From Pilasporangium apinafurcum (taxonomy: Eukaryota; Oomycota; Peronosporomycetes; Pythiales; Pythiaceae), in assembly GCA_001600495.1 (NCBI GenBank), contig BCKE01000021.1, forward strand, positions 215,535 to 279,534: 64,000 nucleotides of DNA. Direction: 5' to 3'. A model generated the notes under the pieces. It was not told where the DNA came from, did not search any database, and saw nothing but the letters and a program-made list of their open reading frames with translations. Below, in pieces: positions 37,783-47,286 of this stretch. The number at the start of each line of letters is the position of its first letter. The first letter of the stretch is position 1. The translations under genes were made by a program, and so were the position numbers.

Positions 37783-39663
37783 CTAAAACTTTTTTAACGC
37801 TGCCGACAAATTGGCGATAATGCGCCCTGTGGGTGTACGCTGTGATCGATATTCTGCGGAGGAGTCTTCCGCAGACGATTCACCGGCGTCTGTGTTTCTG
37901 TCATCAACGACCTTGCTTTCCTCTATACCACGTCGCTTGCGGAATACCTTTCGACGAGCCTCCAATATTTTCGGCGTCACTTCATACAGTTCAATATCCA
38001 GTTCTAATTGATGCACCTCGTGTGTACCGGTGTAATCAAGTAAGAATGGAGTGTGAATCAGCTTTTCGTTCGTTTGCAACCATGACGCGACGCGTTTGGA
38101 TACAATAATCTGCCCGCCAAAGCCCACATCACCAATTTCACGCCCAATCAGCTCTGATGCACCGATATACAATGTTTTACCCGTCACAGGGTGCGTTTGC
38201 ATTACAAGCTTGCCTTCTTCATCACTATTCGTGTCGTGCACCCCCATGCGTACACGGATGCCTCGAAAAATCGCCTGTGGTTTCAAGCCAATTGCCCACT
38301 CGGTCTTTGTGGACACCACTAAGCCATCCAACGCAGATGGCCATTTCGCCTGCACCAACTGCAACTGCACTTCCAGGCAGTAGTCTACAGCTTCTCGAAT
38401 CGTGTGGAAGGCAAGCTGGAAGGCATCACCCGCTGTTGTAATCTCGTAGCCGCCATATTTCGGTAGCAACGACCGTAACAAGTCGTCATGAATCTGTTGA
38501 GCAGCATCAATAACATCATCTGGTGCAGTGGCCCATAATGCACTCGAAGACTCGATATCTGTATTCACAAAAACAGGGTTCGTTGGTGGTGCTGTGGCTT
38601 CGTACCCAAGATAGGAATCGTGACGACGAGTAGCTCGCAAGCGATGCCATTCTGGGGATGCTCGAATATGCGTTGGGATAACCGGTGATAAAATCCGGAG
38701 ACAACATTGCTGGCTCCCTCCCATCACAACGGCTTGGGCAGCGCCGAACATGTAGTAGAGCATCGTAAAAATACCAACCAGAAAATCGGGAACAGCATCT
38801 ACATGATTGGAGCTGACATTCAACAGCGATAACTGCAGGAAACAGTATGGGAGGGTGAACACAGCGCACACAATCATTAGTAGCTTGAGACGGCGATAAA
38901 GAGGAGACGCCATCACCACACCGTGAATATGTTCGTGTTTTCTCCCTGAGCAACGTAGCTTGATCAATGCTGCAGTCGAGAAAAACACTGCTGAAATTAG
39001 CACTATCTGTTCCGTGATACTGAGAAACTTGTATGCCTTGTTGTAGCCGTCATGCACAATAATAATCGTCAATCCTGCAGCGAGAAACATCGCGATGATG
39101 ACCAACGCGTATATGACGTACTTCTGAATCATCTTGCGCTCATCTTCGCTACCTCGATCAACGGTGCGCATTGCCAACTTGAATAATTCCCGCGTCAGTA
39201 GCAAAATCCAATATGCGCTCAAGATGAAAAATAGATTCTCTAGTAACAGCAATCCCGTGAGCGAGAAAGAGAGCGACTTGCTGGAATGGGTCAACTTGGT
39301 AATATATGCAGCTTCCCCACCATCTGCCTTATGATCTGCTTGTAATAAACTATCGATGGCACTGGAGCCACTGCCGGTATCATCACCACCCTCATCCTCA
39401 TCCTCATCTATCGCAGAATTCGTAGCAACTAGCAAAAATGTGTAAAATGCACCACCTGCGAGCGCATGCAATGCCGTACAAACAAGGAAGCACGTGATGA
39501 CGAACCGTACTGTTGATCGGAATACATCACCACCTAATTTCCGCATATGGTACGTCGCCAACATCGCCGCGAAGAACGAAAAATATAGCGTAAAAGAGTA
39601 CACATACATCCATGCTGTGTCGGCGCTATCCATCGCACTTTTCGCTGCTGTGACTACAGTCAT
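37783..39663 (-). CDS. seven-pass membrane protein with class III cyclase-like domain
   Basis: 626 residues from the ATG at 39663; the frame is open further left but only from GTG. Residues 10-330 contain about seven hydrophobic helices. The C-terminal 230 residues are a class III nucleotidyl-cyclase-like domain: FVNTDIESSSALW (first metal Asp), GGYEITTAGDAFQLAF (second Asp), then FRGIRVRMGVHD and GFGGQIIVSKRV. The purine-specifying position, normally Lys in adenylyl and Glu in guanylyl cyclases, appears to be Thr (E-I-T-T). The usual Asn/Arg pair before the AxxGQI motif is not obvious (YIGASELIGRE). It may make a cyclic nucleotide with unusual specificity, or be a regulatory pseudo-cyclase. 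A receptor-like 7TM plus cyclase layout suggests a sensor at a membrane. Confidence 0.8.
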   Translation of the reverse strand: MTVVTAAKSAMDSADTAWMYVYSFTLYFSFFAAMLATYHMRKLGGDVFRSTVRFVITCFLVCTALHALAGGAFYTFLLVATNSAIDEDEDEGGDDTGSGSSAIDSLLQADHKADGGEAAYITKLTHSSKSLSFSLTGLLLLENLFFILSAYWILLLTRELFKLAMRTVDRGSEDERKMIQKYVIYALVIIAMFLAAGLTIIIVHDGYNKAYKFLSITEQIVLISAVFFSTAALIKLRCSGRKHEHIHGVVMASPLYRRLKLLMIVCAVFTLPYCFLQLSLLNVSSNHVDAVPDFLVGIFTMLYYMFGAAQAVVMGGSQQCCLRILSPVIPTHIRASPEWHRLRATRRHDSYLGYEATAPPTNPVFVNTDIESSSALWATAPDDVIDAAQQIHDDLLRSLLPKYGGYEITTAGDAFQLAFHTIREAVDYCLEVQLQLVQAKWPSALDGLVVSTKTEWAIGLKPQAIFRGIRVRMGVHDTNSDEEGKLVMQTHPVTGKTLYIGASELIGREIGDVGFGGQIIVSKRVASWLQTNEKLIHTPFLLDYTGTHEVHQLELDIELYEVTPKILEARRKVFRKRRGIEESKVVDDRNTDAGESSAEDSSAEYRSQRTPTGRIIANLSAALKKF

Positions 39664-41169
39664 AATGGATAAAAAATTGCGTCGCACGTTTGTGTCTTTG
39701 GATACTTGACAATTTTTCCCTGCGAAAGGGAAACCAAATTCGGTGAGATACGCGCGCGTAGTGAATACCAATCTGTCTTGCTGAGGAAGGAACACGCGTA
39801 GTGGAGTATGTAGTGTCTCCTCACTCAGTTATCGTTCGAATACTAATCGAAATCGTCTCTTCTTCTTCCTCTGCCTCTGCTTTCCAAGTCTTCCAGGTGT
39901 CGTAAACGCAGTGCGGTGGGACGATGTGATTCCTGACGAAAAAACACAAAAAACCTCTATAAATTAATTTTATTTACTAACCAGATTCGATTTCGAATGT
40001 ATTTATCCGGAGTGTTTCCGAGCCATTGCTTTTTACTGAATCGCACGTCAGCAAGGGGACATAGGGAGCTAATATTAGATTATGGAGGTTCAACTCGTCA
40101 TGACCAACACTCGCGTTTTCTTTGTGGATTTTTTCAGGTGGGACCAGTCTGGGCATTAAGGTCATGAGAATGTGGAAGAGGAAGGCGAAGATGAGAGCGG
40201 GCGGAGTAAACGCGTGAGCGCGGCGTCGTGTATTGTGCGATTAGACTGCAGAAACATGTGTATCATCAATGGTATTTACATCTGATCTACCAGAGGGTAA
40301 ATGTTACACATGGGTGGTGTCAGGCAAGAACATACGTCAGAGAGTGGGAACGTCTGGTGTGTCGGCTCTTTGGTGCAGAAAACAGGACGAGACGATCTAA
40401 TATAGAGGATGTAGGAATGGATGTTTTTGCATGCGATTAAAAGTGAGAAGCCATCGGAAAAATGGGAAGGAAAAAATTGCGAGAACATTGCGAGTGGCTG
40501 TGTCCAACACGCATTAAGCAAACGGAGAAGAAGTTTATGCCTCCAATTTTTCCTGTAGAAAGGATCAAGTTGACACTGTAATATTTTCTACGGTATAGGT
40601 CATTACCGATCAAGACAGTGAAAATTTTAGATCACAAAACCGTGTTCTTCGAACAATGTGATGATATGTTTGCGATTTCGGCGCAATAGATACCCACTGT
40701 TGCTGTGAAGATGGACATTTCTACGCCAAGACCAAGCATCACGATTATTGTGCTGGCGGCAAGAGCCACCAAGGAGTCTCTCCATCCAATGAATCCTAAA
40801 GTCTACTCTCAAGGCAATCTTAGTTTTAATCTTTATTCCCCACATCATTTGTACAACGTGCTGTACAAGTGGAGAATAAAGGTTAAATTAGCTTGAATTT
40901 CAGCAATAATAGCTTCGAATGGCAAAAATAGCGTCAATTGAGCTTCGCAGATGATTTTTTTACAGTCGTTGACAATTCTCGGGGGGTCACAAGGGCAATA
41001 ACAGTAGCTGAGACGTTGATTGTATCTGTGTGACATTGGCGTGATATGTCGGGGTAACCCATTCCTCAAACAATGCCATATCTCCCATTACAGTCTTCCA
41101 ACGGTCTCATGCATGTGAAAACAAGATCCTTTTGAAATCATTCATTCATATTTCACTCATCAGACACAT
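39664..41169. other. intergenic, 1.5 kb, holding palindromic repeat locus C
   Basis: Apart from the repeat at 40764-40887, only short non-conserved frames are present. Nothing else is recognised. Confidence 0.5.
40764..40887. repeat. 124-bp repeat ending in a palindromic hairpin (locus C)
   Basis: It matches 16686-16809 at the same length: AGCCACCAAGGAGTCTCTCC and onward, then the palindrome 40824-40887. Here the 5-nt block (ATCAT, 40844-40848) is in the left arm and absent from the right arm, the mirror image of the other locus. Confidence 0.75.
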
Positions 41170-41897
41170 ATGGAGAAGGAAGACAAGAAACAACACACAC
41201 TGGGTACGACGGCGTCAGGAACGATTGCATTTAAATCGTTTCCAGAAGAACCATTTCGATTCTGTGTGGAACACGACAATGGTCGTGGTAAAATATGGCT
41301 GGAGAACTCACGTTCAAAGCAACAATGGTACAGAAGTGGTATCTTGTGTCCTGGCCACAGCGAATCTGATAGTCTGCTGTGCCTTTATGATATATTAGGG
41401 AGTGTGCTATAAACGATATCGCCGAGTTTTCGCCAAAAGACACGACAATCCCTCGTGAAGCTGTTCTAGGGTACATAATGGTAGGAAGACTTGTCTCCGA
41501 TACGCTGGTCTCGAGAACTCGCTCATTGGTATCTCCATGATAGGCTGGATTTAAAAGTGGTGCCAACAATGATCAATTTGAAGCTGATCTTATCCACAAG
41601 GACAGCAAAGACGATCTCCGATTAGAAGTGGCACTCAAGCTAAACATGTCTGGCTTCGTCTGGACTCCCAAATATGTGTTCCCTATGAACCAGATCCCTA
41701 TTGATCAGATCGACATCCTCACATCCCAATTACGAGATCAAGAAGAAGAGCTGAACTGTCTAAAGGAAACTTTGAACGAACTGAAGAGCGAACGAGAGAC
41801 GCCGAAAGAGCTGAAAACTCAGCGCATAGAGCTGGGACAGCTACAGGACAGAGTGGCAGCACTGGAGCGATCTTGTCCGCAACTGCACGGATACTGA
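41170..41897 (+). pseudogene. broken gene for an unknown coiled-coil protein
   Basis: Three consecutive protein-like pieces lie in shifting frames on one strand. 41170-41412 reads MEKEDKKQHTLGTTASG, then SFPEEPFRFCVEHDNGRGKIWLENSRSKQQWY. A second piece, around 41408-41540, reads NDIAEFSPKDTTIPREAVLGYIM. A third, to 41897, reads EADLIHKDSKDDLRLEVALKL and FVWTPKYVFPM, then a coiled coil rich in Leu/Glu (LTSQLRDQEEELNCLKETLN). Their order and continuity suggest one former gene of about 240 residues with at least two frame changes, or a gene with introns I cannot place. No family is recognised. Confidence 0.4.
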
Positions 41898-42903
41898 TCG
41901 ATTGCGTGGTGGCACACATATAGTACCGAATCTGCAGACTCGAGTACGTCTCCAATTAGTTGTAATTTTGTAATACAGGGTGAATGAGAGAGAATGCGCA
42001 GATGATTGCTACGAATCGTCACGATTTTGTTGATGCCGTTGGACGTTAGTCGTATTTTCTATTACTAACAGAACAGTGAGGTCAGTGATGTGTTGGATTG
42101 TTTTCATTATTCAAAAGATGCAAGGCTTCATCGTTGACTTCATAACTACGTTACAGCTGCGATCAACTTGATGGCGGAACTATTCTCGACGGTAGATAAA
42201 GGAATCAACATTGTGGTACTGTTCGCGGAGTTGCTGTTGTCTTTAAAAACCAAGTGTTACCCACCGCGCAGTGAACCTGCTAATGGCCACATCCTGGCGT
42301 TCGCCCCCACAAACTCTGATTCATACTTTCATCATATGGTACCAAATAATATACCATGTGGACGTGACCTTAATGCCCAGCAGTATCCAATGGGCCCAAT
42401 ACTTGGCCAGTTCTAGTAATACTGTCAATGCCGCTCTGCTTTGAGTAATTCACTCCCATGGAATCTCTAGGGTGCGTACATTCATGGTTATTGGACGCGA
42501 GAGATCTCAAAATAGTGATAACTGAGTTCTTGTGCTTCGTGCTGTCTTGCTCGCTCTGATTGTGAACTAAAACTAGATGGAGGTCTTCTGATTTCCTCCC
42601 CTGCTGGCAAAGTTTCAATGTGTTAATGCATCTTCTCTGGTGTTTAATGTTGATTGCTTGCATGAATACTTCACAATTCAGTAACGATAACTATTTGGCA
42701 TTATCACTGTGGTCGTTTATTGGGATAGCAACAATAAGAACTAGATAAAAAAAATCAAACAAAACTCAACCTAAAGGATATTTACAGTTAGTTAACTTCA
42801 TTGGATGATGACAGAACAGAATGAGAATGCAGCCATCATCAAATATTTTACTCGTTTCAATCTCGACGTGCGGGCGATTGACAAGGTGCGCTTTCTACAA
42901 ACC
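41898..42903. other. intergenic, 1 kb
   Basis: No supported feature. Frames are short and not conserved. Confidence 0.5.
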
Positions 42904-45900
42904 TCACCCCATACTTGAATAACTGAAAAGCGCTGAATCCGGTTGCGAATGAGCGCTGCAGAACCCAATAGTCGATGAATCTTGTTCATCATCAGTCTGA
43001 TCAGATAGAACTGGAAATGTGGCTTCATGGAGGGCAAACTTTTGAAGTTGAACAACCACATCACTAATCTTCATCCGCTTCTCTGGATTCAGATAGCACA
43101 TGTCTTGCACCAATTGCCACTGTTGGTCGTCAAAATTGGCTGGGCGTGGAGGAAGAACTCCTTGCCACACGTGATGCCGAACTGCAGCATCTGGTAACTC
43201 TTTCCCCCAAGGGTAATCACGACTGACGGCTTCAATGATACACATCGCAAAGGAGTAAACGTCGGATGCAAATGACGGCTTTTGGTGATTTAATACCTCA
43301 GGTGCTTTCCATCTCTGGGCACCAATTTTACCACCTTCGGGCGATGTATTGTTTGAAGCCTCATCATCAATAGAGCTCAAGCCGAAATCTGTGAGCTTTG
43401 CCTTCCCATCCGACCCAATCAAGATGTTGTTACACTTGAGATCGCGATGAACAATATTGCGATGGTGAAGATATTGCAGTCCCAGTGCGGCTTCATGCAG
43501 CTTCTGCCATGTTTGGTACTTGTGTTTGCGCAAATAATGGTCAAGTTGACCATAGCGTGCGTATTCGCAAACGAAAAATAGTTGACCCACATCACATGCG
43601 CCGTACAGATTGATCACGTGAGGATGATACAACTTGAACCAGATACTCACTTCCCGCTGAAAAGCACACTTATCGTCTTCATCGTCTGCAAGCACTTTCT
43701 TCACAACCACCTCAGAGTCCATCCATTTTCCACGATGCACTGATCCGAAAGAACCACAGCTGAATGCATCGAACTCATTGAAATGTACTTCGTACGGCGG
43801 AATAAACCACTCAGGAGTAGCAGCACCAGTAAATGAGATGAGTTCAGCACGAGCTTTATCGATAATAGCAACAGGAATAGATGCATAGCTTGAACGATGT
43901 TTGCTCAGCTCGAATTGAAAGCATGCCACTGCCTCTGCACGGCCGTCACCCGCATCGCCAAGTTCCTGAAGCAGTGCTGCCGGATTCTGGAGCTTGGCTG
44001 CCAAAATTTCAACTTGCTGCTGGCGATAGTCCTGCCACTCATGCTTCCAATCATGGATTGAATCATGTTTGGACAGACCCATCAGCTCCATCAAGCGATC
44101 GATTTGTCCATGTATGGAGAAATGGTTATCCGAGCGCTGTCTACTTGCAGCGATTCGCAATATTTGCTTTGTTTCGCAACTAGCCAACAGAGTTGAATGA
44201 AAGCGACTCAGGATCTTACCGTAGCTAATCAGAAACGTGCGTTTTACATCCATTTGCTGTATTTGAGCATACACGTCGACCAACCTTTCGTGAACTAGAC
44301 GGCGAATATGCTGATCCGTGGTTTTAATGTCTTTTTCGCACATTGAGTTGTTCTTCTCAAGGATATCCACAAGAAGTCGATTAACGTCTGGTACACAGTT
44401 GCCTGACAAACAAATTGCTTTGCTATCATCATCTAATTTCGCTCGCCATTCTGGAGAAGTCTCGCTTTTAAACCTCTCCAGTTCACGTATCACATCTGAG
44501 ATGCATAAACGATCTTGAGGGTTAAAACAGCACATTCGTTTGATTAGGTCCCATTGACTATCATCGAGGCATTCCGGCTGATCGGGGAGATAACCCATCA
44601 TCGTATAGCCCACCTCGAAGTCACCAAATGGAGAAACAGCCCATGGAATATTACCAGTTGCCGCTTCAAGTATGCACATGCCAAAAGAATAAATATCTGA
44701 TGCAAACAACGGTGGATTGCCGAACAGACATTCTGGTGCCTTCCATTGTGCTTCTTCTTCACCTCTGTTTATCCTGATACGTCCTTCGCTGTGGCTGGCA
44801 CTGTAGGCAAACCCCGTCAGCTTTGCCACACCATTGGTAGCGACCAGAATGTTGCTGCATTTGAGCCCACCGTGGACGATGTTACGCTCGTGCAAGTACT
44901 GAAGGCCAAGTGCAGCTTCATATAACTTTGTCCACATTTCATGAATGTGTTTGTTCTGTTTTAGATATGTGAGAAGCCCTCCAGCACTGGTATATTCGAA
45001 TACAAGCGATGGTTCGCCAGTATAATATGCACCAAACAATTTGAGCACATGCGGATGATTCAGTCGGTACCACATGGACAATTCCTGCACGAAAATGGCT
45101 CTGTTTGTGCTTTCTTCTGTGACTACTTTTTTCACGGCAACACGTGCTCCCATCCAAGTACCAACAAGTACTGTCGTTGGGGATCCATCCATAGCATCGA
45201 TAACTTCTTCAAAAATGATTTGCGATGGGTGAATGTACCATTCAGCAGCAATCGTCGACATGTCAATCACAATGGAGCTACTGTACATTGCATCATGACC
45301 AAATAGCAGATTTAATGCTTCGCGCGTCCAACCGTTCTTAGCCTGAACTTCTCCTTTAGCCCCGTTCTTCGCCAAAAACGAAACAACTTCTTGATGCCCA
45401 TTTTGGGCAGCAACCCATGATGGAGTCAGACCATCACGATTTTGCGCATTTACTGAGATGCCGTTCTCCATTAAATAAATAATAACATTGAGGTGCCCGT
45501 TGGTAGCAGCACTGTGCAATGGGGTCCAATGATCAAGTGTCTGTGTTTCCACGATGGCGCCGTGTTCTACCAAATATTGAACTACGTCCAGATGGCCGTT
45601 TAAAGCAGCAATATTCAGCGGTGTCCATCCAAACTGACTCTGAGTTTCCATGTTTGCGCCGTGCTCCACCAGATATTGGACGATGTCGAACTGGCCCTTG
45701 CTAGAGGCAACGAACAATGGTGTTGATCCATCAAGAGTTTGCGTGTCCATGTTTGTACCATGCTCCACCAAACATTCCACCACTTCTACATGACCTCTGA
45801 ATGCAGCAGTGTACAATGGAGTAAAGCCATTTTGATCTCCAGTTTCCAATGATACTCCAAGCTCCACCAAACAGTTCACTACTTCTACATGACCTTTGTA

Positions 45901-46857
45901 CGTAGCACTGTTCAATGGAGTGAAGCCATTTTGACTCTGAGTCTCCAGTGACGCTCCAAGCTCTATCAAACATTTCACTACTTCCACATGACCATTAGCC
46001 GCAGCAATGTTCAATGGCGTCATGCCATATTGACTCTGAGTCTCTAATGATGCACCAAACTCTATCAAGCATTTCACCGCTTCTATATGACCTCTGAACG
46101 CAGCAGTGTACAATGGAGTAAAGCCATTTTGATCCCGAGTTTCCAATGATGCTCCAAATTCCACCAAACATCTGATCACTTCCACATGACCGTTAGCCGC
46201 AGCATTGTTCAATGAAGTGTAACCATATTGATCCCGAGTTTCCAATGATGCTCCAAGCTCCATTAAACATTTCGCCACTTCTACATGACCTCTGATCGAA
46301 GCAGTATTCAGCGGAGTGAGGCCACGTTGATTCTGAGTCTCCAATGATGCTCCAAGTTCCACCAAACATTTCACCACTTCCACGTGACCGCTGTATGCAG
46401 CAGTGTTTAATGGAGTGTAGCCATCCAGCTGCTGTGTCTCCAATGATGCTCCAAGCGTCACCAAACATTTCACCACTTCCACATGACCATTAGCCGTAGC
46501 ATTGTTCAATGGAGTGTAGCCATATTGATCCCGAGTCTTCAATGATGCTCCAAGCTTCAGCAAATATTTTACCACTTCCACGTGGCCATTGTACGCAGCG
46601 CGGTTCAATGGAGTTAAGCCATTCTGATTTCGAACTTCCACATTTGCACCGTTCACAACTAAATATTGAACAACTTCGACATTGCCACCCATTGCCGCGT
46701 AGATCAAAGGAACTGAACCATCGTCAGATCGGATGTTAACATCGACACCGCCCTTCACCGAAAGTTTCACGCGTGGCAGATCTCCTTGACGTGCAGCGTC
46801 GTGGATGTCGGTACGCTTCAGCGCAGCGATCGTTTGCGTCGCTAGTTTGGCGCTCAT
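42904..46857 (-). CDS. ankyrin-repeat protein with tandem pseudokinase and kinase domains
   Basis: 1,317 residues from the ATG at 46857; a TAG closes the frame just upstream. Residues about 10-506 form fifteen 33-residue ankyrin units, with units 3-11 nearly identical (QNGFTPLxxAAxxGHVEVVKCLVELGASLET). Kinase domain 1 (about 547-797) keeps the VAVKK Lys (576) but has HGG instead of HRD (662-664) and TGFA instead of DFG (Gly at 682), so it should be a pseudokinase. A helical linker follows. Kinase domain 2 (about 1020-1287) has GSFGSV, VVVKK (1053), HRDLKCNN (Asp 1139) and DFGLSS (Asp 1157) and should be active, of the tyrosine-kinase-like type. The order resembles the regulatory pseudokinase-kinase pairing of JAKs. 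No membrane segment is present. It is intact despite the repetitive DNA. Confidence 0.9.
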   Translation of the reverse strand: MSAKLATQTIAALKRTDIHDAARQGDLPRVKLSVKGGVDVNIRSDDGSVPLIYAAMGGNVEVVQYLVVNGANVEVRNQNGLTPLNRAAYNGHVEVVKYLLKLGASLKTRDQYGYTPLNNATANGHVEVVKCLVTLGASLETQQLDGYTPLNTAAYSGHVEVVKCLVELGASLETQNQRGLTPLNTASIRGHVEVAKCLMELGASLETRDQYGYTSLNNAAANGHVEVIRCLVEFGASLETRDQNGFTPLYTAAFRGHIEAVKCLIEFGASLETQSQYGMTPLNIAAANGHVEVVKCLIELGASLETQSQNGFTPLNSATYKGHVEVVNCLVELGVSLETGDQNGFTPLYTAAFRGHVEVVECLVEHGTNMDTQTLDGSTPLFVASSKGQFDIVQYLVEHGANMETQSQFGWTPLNIAALNGHLDVVQYLVEHGAIVETQTLDHWTPLHSAATNGHLNVIIYLMENGISVNAQNRDGLTPSWVAAQNGHQEVVSFLAKNGAKGEVQAKNGWTREALNLLFGHDAMYSSSIVIDMSTIAAEWYIHPSQIIFEEVIDAMDGSPTTVLVGTWMGARVAVKKVVTEESTNRAIFVQELSMWYRLNHPHVLKLFGAYYTGEPSLVFEYTSAGGLLTYLKQNKHIHEMWTKLYEAALGLQYLHERNIVHGGLKCSNILVATNGVAKLTGFAYSASHSEGRIRINRGEEEAQWKAPECLFGNPPLFASDIYSFGMCILEAATGNIPWAVSPFGDFEVGYTMMGYLPDQPECLDDSQWDLIKRMCCFNPQDRLCISDVIRELERFKSETSPEWRAKLDDDSKAICLSGNCVPDVNRLLVDILEKNNSMCEKDIKTTDQHIRRLVHERLVDVYAQIQQMDVKRTFLISYGKILSRFHSTLLASCETKQILRIAASRQRSDNHFSIHGQIDRLMELMGLSKHDSIHDWKHEWQDYRQQQVEILAAKLQNPAALLQELGDAGDGRAEAVACFQFELSKHRSSYASIPVAIIDKARAELISFTGAATPEWFIPPYEVHFNEFDAFSCGSFGSVHRGKWMDSEVVVKKVLADDEDDKCAFQREVSIWFKLYHPHVINLYGACDVGQLFFVCEYARYGQLDHYLRKHKYQTWQKLHEAALGLQYLHHRNIVHRDLKCNNILIGSDGKAKLTDFGLSSIDDEASNNTSPEGGKIGAQRWKAPEVLNHQKPSFASDVYSFAMCIIEAVSRDYPWGKELPDAAVRHHVWQGVLPPRPANFDDQQWQLVQDMCYLNPEKRMKISDVVVQLQKFALHEATFPVLSDQTDDEQDSSTIGFCSAHSQPDSALFSYSSMG
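45736..46626 (-). repeat. 99-bp DNA-level tandem repeats encoding ankyrin units 3-11
   Basis: Nine consecutive 99-bp units share long identical stretches at the DNA level (for example CCAATGATGCTCCAAGCTCC recurs in most units). Silent sites are conserved too, so the units look recently duplicated or homogenised, unlike units 12-15. Confidence 0.8.
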
Positions 46858-47286
46858 GCTTTGTTCATCTTCTCCAAATTCTTGATGCAGGTCCACGAGT
46901 ATGGAATGCTATCGACACATCAGCCCTGGCTTTTAATCCTTTATCGTTTTGTTTAATACTTGACACGGAGCCACGATCTAATAACAACCTTATACGCAAA
47001 CTCCTCTAAAGTGAGGTAAGGAAAAGCCCATCACCCAATTCATGCGGGCATTGAACTTGAAAACTGTATGTGATGGTACAAGTCTGTTGGGAGGACTTAA
47101 GTGGCTTTGGATTCACATTCCACACTCATACAGCTATTATTGGGGAAACAAATCGCTTAGAAGTGCGCAGCACAGCATGGCTCGTCAGACAAGCTGATCC
47201 AATATCTGTATTCTCAAACAGTGATGTCTTTACAATCCTAGACACCATATTTGAAACAAACCCAAATCTACTGAAATTGACCCTTA
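46858..47286. other. intergenic upstream of the ankyrin-kinase gene
   Basis: 430 bp between the start of one minus-strand gene and the stop of the next. No feature recognised. Confidence 0.5.

Noticed and set aside
45736-46626. CRISPR-like regular repeats
   Set aside because: The 99-bp periodicity is head-to-tail coding sequence for ankyrin units with no unique spacers.
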